From Aquihabitans sp. G128 (lineage in GTDB: Bacteria > Actinomycetota > Acidimicrobiia > Acidimicrobiales > Iamiaceae): a stretch of DNA of 64,000 nt. A program made the translations under genes and the position numbers. Shown one piece after another: positions 16,260 to 26,667 of the stretch. The notes under the pieces were generated by a model. That model was given only the letters and a program-made list of their open reading frames with translations. It searched no databases and was not told the DNA's origin. The stretch lies in the NCBI RefSeq assembly GCF_019048865.1, contig NZ_CP077604.1, positions 1,984,001-2,048,000 on the forward strand, given 5' to 3'. How positions within the stretch are numbered: position 1 is the stretch's first letter; every line of letters begins with the position of its first letter.

Positions 16260-18320
16260 TCAGCGGCCGAGGGCGAGGGCGGCGGCGTCGAGGCGGCCGA
16301 GGGCACCGACGACCTTGGCCTGGTCGGTGGTCGACCAGAGCGGAGGGATGGTGCGCAGGAGCAGGTCCCGGTAGCCGGCGGTGGCCAGGCGGCGGTCGAG
16401 CACGGCCACCACGCCGCGGTCCTCCACCGAGCGGATGAGGCGGCCCACGCCCTGGGCCAGGGTGACCGCGGCGGCTGGGAGCTGCACCTCGACGAAGCCG
16501 TTGGCGCCTCGGGCCTCGGCCAGCTCGATGCGGGCCTGGAGCACGGGGTCGTCTGGCCGGCCGAAGGGGATGCGGTCGATCACCACCAGCGTGCACTGCT
16601 CGCCGTGGAGGTCGAGCCCGGTCCAGAAGCTCGTGGTGGCGCACAGCACCGACCGCGGCGTGGCCCGGAAGCGCTCCACCAGGGCTGTCCGGCTCCCCTC
16701 GCCCTGGCACTGCACGGCGAGGTCGGTGTGGTCGCGCAGGTGCGCCGCTGCGGCGCGAGCCGCCGCCCACGAGGTGAACAGGGCGAGGGTGCGGCCGCCG
16801 GCGGCCTGGGCCAGCACGGCCAGCTCCTCGCGCGCCGCCGGTTCGAAGGCCTCGCGCGCCTTCGACGGGTCGGGCAGGTGGCGGGCGGTGTAGAGGATGC
16901 CCTGGCGGGCGTGGTCGAAGGGCGTCTCGACGGCCAGCCCGGTGTGCTCGGGGACGGTTCCGGCCGCACCCGTCTCGAGGTCGCCCGGCCCCCGCAGGAA
17001 CAGCCCCAGCCGCCGGGCCGGGAGGTCGAAGCGGCCCCCGATGGCGAGCGTCGCCGAGGTGGCCACCACCGTGACGTGCGGGTACAGGTGCGAGGCCAGC
17101 ACCGGGGCGACGTCGATGCGGGCGAAGCAGAACCGGGGCCACTCGCTGGTGCCGTCGACCCAGGAGGCGCACCCGAGCTCGCCGGCGTGCTCGAACACGT
17201 CGTCGAGGTCGGCGGCCAGGGACCGCACGGCCATGGCGGCCTGGGCGCGCACCGCCTTGTCCCGCGGCCGGTTCCGGCTGGGGTCGGCGACCGCGAGCCC
17301 GGCGAGGAGCCGGGCGGCCACCAGCGCCACCGAGCGCAGGCCCGAGGCGAGGTCGCCCTCGGCCACGTCGACCCGTCGGCCCACCAGCTCGCGGCACCCG
17401 GCGTCGAGCTGCTTGGCCGCGGTGCGCAGGTCCTCCACCAGGGGCGCCGGGGCGCCGGCCGCCCGGCAGCGGCTGGCGACGGCGTGGAGGCGACCGGCGC
17501 CGACCGTGCGGGTCAGCGCCGAGACGAAGGTGGCCTCCAGCTCGTGGGCCTCGTCGAAGACGACCGCACCGTGGCCCGGCAGCACCCGCCGCTCGGCGGC
17601 GAGGTGGGCGGCGTACAGGTGGGTGTTGACCACGACGACGTCGGCCTCGGCGGCGCGGGACCTGGCCGCCTCGGCGAAGCAGGTGTCGCCGAGGTCGCAC
17701 GACGCAGCGCCGGGGCACTCGCCCGGCCCGAGCGAGACCTTGGCCCACGTCTCGTCGCTGCACGCCTCGAGCTCGGACCGGTCGCCGGTCTCGGTCTCCT
17801 CGGCCCAGGCGAACACCTCGGCCAGGTCGTCGTCGGCGGCGCCGGCCCCGAACAGGGCGGCAGCAGGTTCGTCGACCTCGGCCACGCGGGCCCGGCAGAG
17901 GTAGTTCGACCGGCCCTTGAGCAGGGCGAAGGTGAACGGCGCCCCTGCCTCGGCCAGGTGCGTCGCCACGAAGGGCAGGTCGACCTCGACCAGCTGCTCC
18001 TGCAGGGCCTTGGTGGCGGTGGAGATGACGACGCGGGCGCCGTGGTCCTCCTCGCCGTCGTCGGCGCCCGCCGGGGCGTCGCGCCGGAGGCGGAGCGCAG
18101 CGAGGGCGGCCGGCACGGCGTAGGCGAGGGACTTGCCGGTGCCGGTGGGCGCCTCCACGAGCAGGTGGCGACCGGTCCGCAGGGCGTCGTCGACCGCGGC
18201 GCACATGTCGACCTGGCCCTGCCGCGACGACCCGCCGGCCTTGGCGGCGACCAGCGCCGCGAGCAGGTCGACCGCCGGGGCGTCGAGGTCGGTGGGCGTG
18301 GTGGCCATGGGGCCGTCCAT
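16260..18320 (-). CDS. ATP-dependent DNA helicase, DinG/Rad3 (XPD-like) family
   Basis: A 686-residue superfamily 2 helicase. Walker A is EAPTGTGKS (residues 56-64) and the DEAH box is VVFDEAHELEA near 255. Four cysteines between CRARV (about 145) and GECPGAASCDLGDTC (about 200-215) match the iron-sulfur cluster of this family. C-terminal motifs include QGVGRLIRS near 625. Such helicases unwind DNA 5'-3' during repair or resolve G-quadruplexes and R-loops. The first ATG was kept; a second ATG four codons later is equally possible. The gene is divergent from amt across a 204-bp gap. Confidence 0.9.
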   Translation of the reverse strand: MDGPMATTPTDLDAPAVDLLAALVAAKAGGSSRQGQVDMCAAVDDALRTGRHLLVEAPTGTGKSLAYAVPAALAALRLRRDAPAGADDGEEDHGARVVISTATKALQEQLVEVDLPFVATHLAEAGAPFTFALLKGRSNYLCRARVAEVDEPAAALFGAGAADDDLAEVFAWAEETETGDRSELEACSDETWAKVSLGPGECPGAASCDLGDTCFAEAARSRAAEADVVVVNTHLYAAHLAAERRVLPGHGAVVFDEAHELEATFVSALTRTVGAGRLHAVASRCRAAGAPAPLVEDLRTAAKQLDAGCRELVGRRVDVAEGDLASGLRSVALVAARLLAGLAVADPSRNRPRDKAVRAQAAMAVRSLAADLDDVFEHAGELGCASWVDGTSEWPRFCFARIDVAPVLASHLYPHVTVVATSATLAIGGRFDLPARRLGLFLRGPGDLETGAAGTVPEHTGLAVETPFDHARQGILYTARHLPDPSKAREAFEPAAREELAVLAQAAGGRTLALFTSWAAARAAAAHLRDHTDLAVQCQGEGSRTALVERFRATPRSVLCATTSFWTGLDLHGEQCTLVVIDRIPFGRPDDPVLQARIELAEARGANGFVEVQLPAAAVTLAQGVGRLIRSVEDRGVVAVLDRRLATAGYRDLLLRTIPPLWSTTDQAKVVGALGRLDAAALALGR

Positions 18321-18410
18321 CGTTGCCCACCCGCGAGGCCGGCCGGTGGACCGGTGCCGTCGGTGCCCAGCCGCCGCCCGGCCGGCGGAGCGAGGGTGCC
18401 GGCCTTGGTG

Positions 18411-18469
18411 TCAGGTTTTCGTCAGGTTGCCTTGCGGCAACGGCGCCCCCGCCGAAACAGGCCCGAAAC
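18411..18469 (+). promoter_or_regulatory. GlnR-like operator region of amt-glnK
   Basis: Two GAAAC pentamers at 18454 and 18465 are spaced exactly 11 bp apart (GAAAC-N6-GAAAC), the half-site spacing of actinobacterial GlnR boxes. A second 11-bp-period direct repeat, TCAGGTT at 18411 and 18422, lies just upstream. The same GAAAC pair precedes the winged-helix/P-II operon at 22617. Confidence 0.6.
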
Positions 18470-18524
18470 ACCGTTCGCCCAACCTTTCGCCGCAACGACA
18501 GACCGACGAAGGAGACCTCTGCAG

Positions 18525-20098
<1,574 letters not shown>

Positions 20099-20140
20099 CC
20101 CGCTGGACCGGTCCGGCCCACACCCGGACCGCCAGCAGCC

Positions 20141-20172
20141 CCGGTGCCCGGCCCGCGTGGGCCGGGCACCGG
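20141..20172 (+). terminator. Strong GC hairpin after glnK
   Basis: Arms CCGGTGCCCGGCCC and GGGCCGGGCACCGG (14 perfect pairs) close a four-base loop 43 bp after the glnK stop. There is no T tract, as is common for terminators in very GC-rich actinobacteria. Confidence 0.65.
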
Positions 20173-20221
20173 CGCGCCCGTGGCACCATGCGCCCATGCA
20201 GCGAGCAGCGAGCCTCCCGTC

Positions 20222-20985
20222 GTGACCCTGGCCGTCGACCTCACCGGCTGCGTCGCCCTGGTCACCGGGGGGGGCGCGGCGTGGGCCGGGGCATCACCGA
20301 CCGGCTCCGCGCCGCCGGGGCCACCGTCGCGGTGTGCGGCCGCTCCACGCCCGAGCCGGGGGCCCTGCCCGACGACGTCGCCTTCTTCGCCGCCGACGTG
20401 CGCGACCCCGATGCCGCCGCCGCCCTGGTGGCGGCGGTGGTCGAGCGCTTCGGCCGGCTCGACCTGGTGGTCAACAACGCCGGCGGTTCGCCCGGCACCG
20501 ACGCCGCCACCGCCTCGCCGCGCTTCAGCGAGAAGGTCCTCTCGCTCAACCTCACCTCGGCGCTGCACGTGAGCCAGGCCGCCAACGCCGTCATGCAGGC
20601 CCAGGACGGTGGCGGGTCCATCGTCAACATCGCCAGCCTCTCGGGCCTGCGCCCCTCCCCCGGCACCGCCGTCTACGGCGCCGCCAAGGCCGGGCTCATC
20701 AACCTGACCACCAGCCTGGCCATGGAGTGGGCGCCGAAGGTGCGGGTCAACGCCGTCTCCGCCGGGGCGGTCCGCACGGAGCTGTTCGAGGACTACTACG
20801 GCGGGCCAGAGGGCGCGGCGGCCGTCGACGCCTCGGTCCCGCTCGGCCGGGTGGCCGACCCCGCCGACGTCGGCAACGCCGTGGCCTTCCTGGCCAGCGA
20901 CCTCGCCGCCATGGTGAGCGGCGCCAACCTCGTGGTCCACGGCGGCGGCGAGCACCTCGCCGTCCACCAGCACCAGCAGGGCTGA
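20222..20985 (+). pseudogene. Short-chain dehydrogenase/reductase, frameshifted near N-terminus
   Basis: The N-terminal LAVDLTGCVALVTGG and the following GRGVGRGITDRLRAAG lie in different frames, split at a run of eight G at 20267-20274. Restoring one G gives the NAD(P)-binding VTGGGRGVGRG motif. The rest is intact: VVNNAGG near residue 83, the catalytic YGAAK near 152 and a C-terminal VHGGG. The protein would be about 254 residues. A sequencing slip in the homopolymer is the simplest explanation. The substrate is unknown. The GTG start is provisional. Confidence 0.75.
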
Positions 20986-21035
20986 CCCGACCCGCTCCCC
21001 GTCGTCGCCGTCGCCCGCGCCACCTACGTCGAAGT

Positions 21036-21074
21036 GGGTTGGGTTCGGCTGCCAGGACGACCAGATCCCAACCC
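21036..21074. terminator. Inverted repeat in convergent gap
   Basis: GGGTTGGG and CCCAACCC form an 8-bp stem around 23 bases, between the SDR and the minus-strand lipoprotein gene. It may end transcription in both directions. It could also be a solitary relative of the palindrome arrays, whose spacers contain GGGKTGGG. Confidence 0.4.
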
Positions 21075-21094
21075 GGTACGACGGGGGCGGCGGG

Positions 21095-21694
21095 TCAGTC
21101 GGTTGCGGTGAGGCGCTCGAGGTCGACGGCCTGGTCGAGGGGCGCCACCAGGTCCTGGAGGGCGTGGGTGATGGCCTCGTTCCGCTCGGGGCCGCAGCTG
21201 CCGAGGGCGCGGTGGAAGTCCCTGCTCCCCGACGAGATCGCCACCGACAGCGACGTGCCGCCCGGGCACGGCTCCACCGGCGTGGGCTCGCCGATCGCTG
21301 CGAGGTCGTGGTCGAGCCCGGCCACGAAGTCCTGCCAGACCTCGGTGGGAACGGTGCTGCGCTCGTCGTGGACGACGGTGCCGTAGGAGTCGACCACCAC
21401 GTGGGCCTCGCCACCCTCGACGGTGAGCACGTAGCTGCGGTGGTACTGGGGCGGCACCGACGAGTCCTGGAACTCGACCCGCACGCTGGTCTTCGCCGGG
21501 TCGAACGACTCCTTGGGCGCCGGGTGGACGGCGGGGTCCGCCGCCGAGATCCCGCAGCCCGCCGCCGCGAGGGCGACGAGGACAGCGAGCGCGAGCGGCA
21601 GCAGCCGGGGGCGGGCGGGGCGGGGGGGACCGACGCGTGATCTGCATGGGTCTTCCGACGGCCCGGCGGTCCACCCGGTTCCCCGGCGCCGCAC
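21095..21694 (-). CDS. Putative lipoprotein
   Basis: This 199-residue protein has a hydrophobic signal segment (LLPLALAVLVALAAAGC) whose lipobox LAAAGC predicts lipid attachment at about Cys47. The mature part holds a conserved-looking EVWQDFVAGLDHDLAAIG region and two cysteines (EPCPGG, LGSCGPE). No family was recognised. The GTG used leaves an unusually long 30-residue lead, so the true start may lie further downstream. It is 34 bp from the P-II gene and could share its transcript. Confidence 0.65.
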   Translation of the reverse strand: MRRRGTGWTAGPSEDPCRSRVGPPRPARPRLLPLALAVLVALAAAGCGISAADPAVHPAPKESFDPAKTSVRVEFQDSSVPPQYHRSYVLTVEGGEAHVVVDSYGTVVHDERSTVPTEVWQDFVAGLDHDLAAIGEPTPVEPCPGGTSLSVAISSGSRDFHRALGSCGPERNEAITHALQDLVAPLDQAVDLERLTATD

Positions 21695-21728
21695 CGACCC
21701 CGACCGGCCCGCGACCCGGCTCGTCGGG

Positions 21729-22070
21729 TCAGAGCGCCTCGGGACCCTGCTCGCCGGTGCGGATGCGGGTGATGCCCTCGGTGTCGGTGACCCAGATCTT
21801 GCCGTCGCCGATCACCCCGGTGCGGGCCGCTTCGGTGATGGCCGCGATCGCCGGCTCGAGCTGCTCGTCGGAGACCACCACGTCGAGCTTCACCTTGGGC
21901 AGCAGGTCGATGGTGTACTCGGCGCCGCGGTAGGTCTCGGTGTGGCCGCCCTGGCGGCCGAAGCCGCGGACCTCGCTGGCCGTGATGCCGTTGATGCCGA
22001 GGTCGAGCAGCGCCTCCTTCACGTCCTCCACCCGGTGCGGCTTCACCACCGCGGAGACCTGGTGGAGCAC
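21729..22070 (-). CDS. Second P-II family signal protein
   Basis: A 113-residue P-II protein with Tyr52 in the T-loop (YRGAEYTIDL), GVIGDGKIWV near 86 and RIRTGE near 104, so ligand sites look complete. It differs from the GlnK above in its N-terminal part (MLHQVSAVVKPHRVEDV). Its placement 10 bp after the GlnR-like regulator suggests that it modulates or reports to that regulator rather than Amt. It starts with GTG. It could be annotated glnB, but orthology is not certain. Confidence 0.9.
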   Translation of the reverse strand: MLHQVSAVVKPHRVEDVKEALLDLGINGITASEVRGFGRQGGHTETYRGAEYTIDLLPKVKLDVVVSDEQLEPAIAAITEAARTGVIGDGKIWVTDTEGITRIRTGEQGPEAL

Positions 22071-22080
22071 GAGGGCGGTC

Positions 22081-22593
22081 TCAGGCGCCGACGGAGAGGT
22101 CGACGGTGCCCTCTTCGAGCAGGTAGCCGCGGCTGCGGACCGTGCGGATGGCGAGCCCGAGCGGCGCGAGCCGGCGGCGCAGGCGGACGATGTGGACGTC
22201 GAGCACGTTGCGGCCGGGGATGCCCTCGGGCCAGCCGGCCCGGGCCAGGGCGTCGCGGCTGACGACGGCGCGGTAGCGGTCGAGCAGCACGACCATGAGG
22301 CGGTGCTCCACCGGCGGGAGCGACACCCAGCGGCCGCTCACCCGGAGCAGGCCGTTCTCGTCGAGGTCGGGCACCCGGGACTCCTGCACGCCGCTGGCGC
22401 GGTCGGTGAGGACCCGCACCCGCGAGCGGATGTCGTCGTCGGGCGCCGGGAGGCGGATCCAGTCCTCCAGCACGTCGGAGGTGAGCGGCGGCGCGAGGCC
22501 CTCGGGCACCAGCACGAGTCGGGGCACCTCGTCTCGGCGGAGCTGCGACAGCCGCTGTTCCTCGCTCGGCCACTGGACCAGCTCCACCTTCAT
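22081..22593 (-). CDS. Orphan OmpR-type winged-helix regulator, GlnR-like
   Basis: This 170-residue protein has a short N-terminal region without a recognisable phospho-acceptor aspartate pocket. A C-terminal OmpR/PhoB winged helix (about residues 75-165) follows, with VEHRLMVVLLDRYRAVVSRDALARAGW and NVLDVHIVRLRRRLAPLG as the recognition-helix region. GlnR of actinobacteria has this architecture but is longer (~230-270). The gene is co-transcribed with a P-II gene, and GAAAC-N6-GAAAC precedes both it and amt, which supports a nitrogen-control role and autoregulation. The ATG fits the operator spacing. Confidence 0.72.
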   Translation of the reverse strand: MKVELVQWPSEEQRLSQLRRDEVPRLVLVPEGLAPPLTSDVLEDWIRLPAPDDDIRSRVRVLTDRASGVQESRVPDLDENGLLRVSGRWVSLPPVEHRLMVVLLDRYRAVVSRDALARAGWPEGIPGRNVLDVHIVRLRRRLAPLGLAIRTVRSRGYLLEEGTVDLSVGA

Positions 22594-22616
22594 GGCGGTG
22601 ACCGTAGGGACGGAAC

Positions 22617-22632
22617 GTTTCGCACGTGTTTC
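22617..22632 (-). promoter_or_regulatory. GlnR-like operator of the winged-helix/P-II operon
   Basis: On the minus strand GAAAC-ACGTGC-GAAAC repeats with an 11-bp period, identical in layout to the pair upstream of amt. It lies 24 bp before the regulator's ATG. Confidence 0.6.
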
Positions 22633-22752
22633 GCCTGGGTGAAGCGCCGCCGCCGGTCGTCCGCACGTCCGCCAGCGAGCCGCAGGAGGGCGACCGCAGG
22701 CACCGGCCGCCGGGCCATCGCCCCGGTCCGCCGCTTTGCCGCCCGGCCCGGT

Positions 22753-22771
22753 TTCTGACGTACCATCAGAA
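22753..22771. promoter_or_regulatory. TetR-type operator site 5 (DUF35-Ltp operon)
   Basis: TTCTGACG-TAC-CATCAGAA has seven of eight pairs and extends one further T/A pair on each side. It is 27 bp upstream of the DUF35 gene's ATG. Confidence 0.78.
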
Positions 22772-22798
22772 ACGACATCGACCAGCTCGGGAGCAGGC

Positions 22799-23266
22799 AT
22801 GAGCACGAGGACGCGAGTACCCGCACTGGGCGCGGAGGGCTGGTTCACGCCCGATGCCGAGGAGCCCACGCTGCTGGGCCAGCGCTGCACCACCTGCGGC
22901 ACCTACGCCTTCCCCCAGGCCGCGTTCGGCTGTCCGAACCCGGCCTGCGCCGGCACCGACATGGAGACCGTGCCGCTGTCGCGCCGGGGCAAGGTGTGGA
23001 GCTACACCGACGCCCGGTACCAGCCCCCGCCGCCCTACGTCGTGCCCACCGACGAGCACGTGCCGTTCGCCATCGCCGCCGTGGAGCTGGCCGACGAGGG
23101 CCTGGTGGTCATGGGCCAGCTCGTCCCCGGCGTCTCGGTCGACGACCTCTCGGTCGGCCAGGAGGTGGAGCTCGTCGTCGACGTGCTCTTCTCCGACGAC
23201 GACACCGACCACCTGATCTGGAAGTGGCAGCCGGTCACCTCCGCCACCACCGGAGGAGCGAGCTGA
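22799..23266 (+). CDS. Zn-ribbon/OB-fold DUF35 acyl-CoA-binding protein
   Basis: This 155-residue protein has a four-cysteine rubredoxin-like zinc ribbon (QRCTTCGTY and GCPNPACAG, residues 29-51), then an OB-fold domain with KVWSYTDARYQPPPPY. DUF35 proteins partner with thiolase-fold lipid-transfer proteins and hold the acyl-CoA during retro-aldol or thiolytic cleavage of steroid side chains. The next gene is exactly such a thiolase and its ATG overlaps this stop by one base (TGATG). The steroid operator upstream supports the same assignment. Confidence 0.88.
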   Translation: MSTRTRVPALGAEGWFTPDAEEPTLLGQRCTTCGTYAFPQAAFGCPNPACAGTDMETVPLSRRGKVWSYTDARYQPPPPYVVPTDEHVPFAIAAVELADEGLVVMGQLVPGVSVDDLSVGQEVELVVDVLFSDDDTDHLIWKWQPVTSATTGGAS

Positions 23267-24465
23267 TGGCCGCCAACGAGGTCGCCGTGCTCGGCGTCGG
23301 CATGCACCCCTGGGGCAAGTGGGGTCGCAACTTCGTGGAGTACGGCGTGGCTGCCGCCCGCGACGCCCTGCGCGACGCCGGCATCCCGTGGTCCGACGTG
23401 CAGTTCGTCTCCGGGGCCGACACCATGCGCAACGGCTACCCGGGCTACGTCTCGGGCGCGACGTTCGCCCAGGCGCTCGGCTGGAACGGCGCCCGCGTGG
23501 CGTCCTCGTACGCCGCGTGCGCCTCGGGCGTCACCGCCATCGAGGCGGCCCGCACCCGGATCCTGGCCGGGCTCTGCGACGTCGCGCTGGTCGTCGGCGC
23601 CGACACCACGCCCAAGGGGTTCCTGGCCCCCAACGCCGGCGACCGCCCGAACGACCCCGACTGGCTGCGCTTCCGCCTGGTCGGCGCCACCAACCCCACC
23701 TACTTCGCCCTGGCCGCCCGTCGCCGCATGGACCTGCACGGCGCCACCAGCCAGGACTTCGCCAAGGTCAAGGTCAAGAACGCCACCAACGGCCTGGCCA
23801 ACCCGAACGCCCGCTTCCAGAAGGCGGTGACGGTCGACGACGTCCTGGCCAGCCCGATGGTGGCCGACCCGCTGCACCTGCTGGAGATCTGCGCCACGTC
23901 CGACGGCGGCGCCGCCCTGGTCCTGTGCTCGCTGGAGTACGCCAAGCGCCACGCCGCCACCGCCGGCTCGGTGGTGCGGGTGGCCGCGGTGTCGACGGTG
24001 ACGCCGACGTACCCCAACACCATCATCGACCTGCCCGACATGGCCACCGACTCCTCGGCCGTGGTGGCGGCGCCCGAACACCGGTTCAAGGCGTCCATCG
24101 CCCACGCCGCCTACGAGGAGGCCGGCATCGGCCCCGAGGACCTCTCGCTGGCCGAGGTCTACGACCTCTCCACCGCCCTCGAGCTCGACTGGTACGAGGA
24201 CATCGGCCTGTGCAAGGTCGGTGAGGCCGAGCGCCTGCTCAACGACGGCGACACCCAGATCGGGGGCCGCATCCCGGTGAACCCCAGCGGCGGCCTGGCC
24301 TGCTTCGGCGAGGCCGTCCCCGCCCAGGCCATCGCCCAGGTCTGCGAGGTCACCTGGCAGCTCCGCGGCCAGGCCGCCGGCCGCCAGGTCGAGGGCGCCA
24401 CCTCGGGCATCACCGCCAACCAGGGCCTCTTCGGCCACGGCTCCTCGGTGCTGCTCACCCGCTAG
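23266..24465 (+). CDS. Lipid-transfer protein / thiolase-fold aldolase (Ltp family)
   Basis: A 399-residue SCP2-type thiolase. It has SYAACASGVTAIEAA near residue 85 with the conserved cysteine, DLHGATSQDFAKVKVKN near 155, and the C-terminal NPSGGLACFGEAVPAQAI near 344, where the usual thiolase HP motif is modified. In steroid degraders, Ltp proteins paired with DUF35 proteins cleave side-chain CoA esters (Ltp2 with ChsH2, or the Ltp3/Ltp4 group). The exact substrate cannot be decided here. Translation is coupled to the DUF35 gene. Confidence 0.85.
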   Translation: MAANEVAVLGVGMHPWGKWGRNFVEYGVAAARDALRDAGIPWSDVQFVSGADTMRNGYPGYVSGATFAQALGWNGARVASSYAACASGVTAIEAARTRILAGLCDVALVVGADTTPKGFLAPNAGDRPNDPDWLRFRLVGATNPTYFALAARRRMDLHGATSQDFAKVKVKNATNGLANPNARFQKAVTVDDVLASPMVADPLHLLEICATSDGGAALVLCSLEYAKRHAATAGSVVRVAAVSTVTPTYPNTIIDLPDMATDSSAVVAAPEHRFKASIAHAAYEEAGIGPEDLSLAEVYDLSTALELDWYEDIGLCKVGEAERLLNDGDTQIGGRIPVNPSGGLACFGEAVPAQAIAQVCEVTWQLRGQAAGRQVEGATSGITANQGLFGHGSSVLLTR

Positions 24466-24466
24466 G

Positions 24467-24583
24467 TCAGTAGCGCCGCTCGGGCACCTCGCGGTCGGGG
24501 TGGTCGAGCTGGATGTGGAACTGCAGCTCCTTGAGGTTCGTGAACCTCAGCTCGCAGAACGGGCACTGGTGGACGTCGCTCAT
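24467..24583 (-). CDS. 38-residue C2H2 zinc-finger protein
   Basis: The whole protein is one finger: Cys7 and Cys10 (CPFC), then His23 and His28, spaced C-X2-C-X12-H-X4-H. Between them lies the FTNLKEL segment, matching the classical hydrophobic positions. The ATG follows an AGGA-type ribosome site and the stop abuts the Ltp stop in convergent orientation. Small single-finger C2H2 proteins occur in actinobacteria but their role is unknown. It is short, so coding status rests on the perfect finger spacing. Confidence 0.7.
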   Translation of the reverse strand: MSDVHQCPFCELRFTNLKELQFHIQLDHPDREVPERRY

Positions 24584-24669
24584 CTCCGGATCCTCGCGCC
24601 CCGAGGCCGCCGCGTGCCGGTCGCGTCGACGACCGCCGTGGACCCGGAGGCACGTCGTGCTCGCTCCGA

Positions 24670-26594
24670 TCAGCAGGAGGAACGCGAGAGCAGCAGGTCG
24701 CTGGCGGGGTCGCCACCGACGGGCCGCGGTCGGGGCAGGCGCCACACCTCGGTCCCGAGGCCCTCGGCCCACGCCTCGACGTCGGCCGACAGCGCCGCCG
24801 GCAGCGGTTCGGGGGTGGAGACCCGACCGAGCTGGACGAGGCCGGCGACCACCGACGGCGGCAGGTCGAGGACGCGGTCCGGCTCGGCCAGCACCTCGGC
24901 GACGCACAGCTCCGGGACGAGGCCGTCGGCCAGCGCCGGCAGGTCCACCCCGGCATCGGCGCCCAACGAGATGGGACCGTTCGCCCGCAGCCAGGCCACC
25001 ACCGCAGCCAGCCGTCGGGCCCGGGCCGCCGCACCGGGACGGGCGGGCACCCGAGCCACCCGCACCGAGCCCGGCACGCCGATCGCCTCGCCGCGCGTCA
25101 CGACCAAGACCTCGTCGGTGTCCGGCAGCGGGTTGCGGGTGAAGGTGACCGGACGGTCCCGGTCCTCCAGCCGCACCGCGAGGGCGGGCGAGACCGTGTC
25201 GCTCCACAGGCCCCGGTTGGCCAGCACGGTGGCTCGGCCGGGCCGGATGGCCGAGGCGACGGGGCCCACGAGCCGGTACGACGCCTCCATGGCCTCGTCG
25301 TTCAGCGTGCCGGCGGGGCGGATCCAGCTGCCAGCGACCACCAAGGCCAGGCTCAGGACCGAGCCCACCACCGCCGTGGCCACGCGAGCCCTCGGCCGTG
25401 CGGCGAACGAGGTCGGCAGGCCGACCAGCACCAGCACCGCCACCAGGAAGAACAGGTCCGTGCGGATCCACAGGAGGTGCCAGCTGGTGGCGTCGCTGTC
25501 GGGAAGGCTGGCCCCCGCCGCCCCCGCCGCCAGGAAGGTGGCGGCAGCCACGGCGAGGACGCCGCCGAACCGCTCCAGGTGCGCCCGCCGCCAAGCCAGC
25601 AGGCCGACCACCACGGCGATCCCGACGAGCGAGCCCGCCCCGAGGCGCTGCAGCTCCGAGCTGGCCAGCAGCTCCGCCGTCGAGAGCTGCGGCGGCACCG
25701 ACAGGAGCGTGCCCCAGGCCTGGCTGGCGCCCGACCAGCCGCGGCTGGGGATGGAGGCGGTCAGGACCTTCCCGAGGTTGCCCGACCCGCGCAGCTGGTC
25801 GTAGGCGACCGGGGCCCAGAGGGCCAGGGCGATCGCGCTCGCTCCCACGGCCGGTGCCACGGCGGCCGACGCCGGGCGCCGGGCCGCCCGACCTCGCCAC
25901 CAGCCAGCGAGGGGCGCGACCAGGAGCACCGGCACGAGCGGGATGGCGTAGACGGCCTCGGTCTGGCCCACGAAGGTGGCCAGCACCACCAGCGGCGGCA
26001 GGGCCCGCCAGTCGGCCTCGGCGACGGCGGCGCTCAGGGCGAGGCAGGCGAACATCGGCACCACGCAGACGTAGGTGATGTTGACGCTGGCCAGGAACCC
26101 CGGGATGGCAAGGGCCCCGACCGCTGCGGCGGCACCGAGGAAGACGGCGGCGCCACGGAAGCCGGCCACGCGGAGCCCCGCCCACCCAGCGACGGCGACC
26201 GCGACGGCGTTCAGGGCCAGCGCGAAGGCGAACCCGCCGGTGGTGGTCCCGAGCACGGCGGTGAAGGCGCCGATCGCGTAGAAGGCCATCGGCCCGGGAT
26301 GCGACGAGAACGGGTTGCCGTACACGTAGGCGGTGGAGCCCTGGCCCACCAGCGGGTGGTCGCTCCAGCGCGGTCGGCGGTGAGGGCGATGGCCGCGGTG
26401 TCGCCGTAGGGCACGCGGTGGTCGTCCACCAAGCGTTGGTACTGCACCCCGGCCAGGACCACCACGAGCAGGACGAACGCCAGCAGCCACCGGCGCTGGG
26501 CTGGCGGCAGGCCGCCCAGAGACGGGCGCGGACGCGGCTCGCGCGGGTCATCGGCGATCGGCGCCGACGTCTCCTCCTCCCCAGCTCCCCCCAC
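24670..26594 (-). pseudogene. Large polytopic membrane protein (GT-C-like), frameshifted
   Basis: The N-terminal part (RRWLLAFVLLVVVLAGVQYQ, VPYGDTAAIALTADR) and the rest (RWSDHPLVGQGSTAYVYG onward) are in different frames that meet near 26370, where one base seems missing. The joined protein is about 640 residues with ten or more membrane helices and an acidic first loop (YGDTAAI) followed by FSSHPGPMAFY. This resembles GT-C glycosyltransferases or dolichyl-mannosyltransferase-like proteins, but no catalytic family was firmly recognised. The GTG start is provisional. Confidence 0.65.
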
Positions 26595-26667
26595 GGACCC
26601 CAGACTACGGAAGCCGCGCTCGCCGACGGGAGGTCGAGGCAGGCGGGCGGCCGCGGACCTCCGGCCG

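Noticed and set aside
16032..18524. Plus-strand frame extending upstream of amt across the helicase gene
   Set aside because: It is antisense to the DinG-type helicase, whose motifs are complete; Amt begins at the ATG at 18525.
20986..21094. Small RNA in the convergent gap
   Set aside because: Only an 8-bp inverted repeat is present, with no promoter-like sequence; a terminator is the simpler reading.
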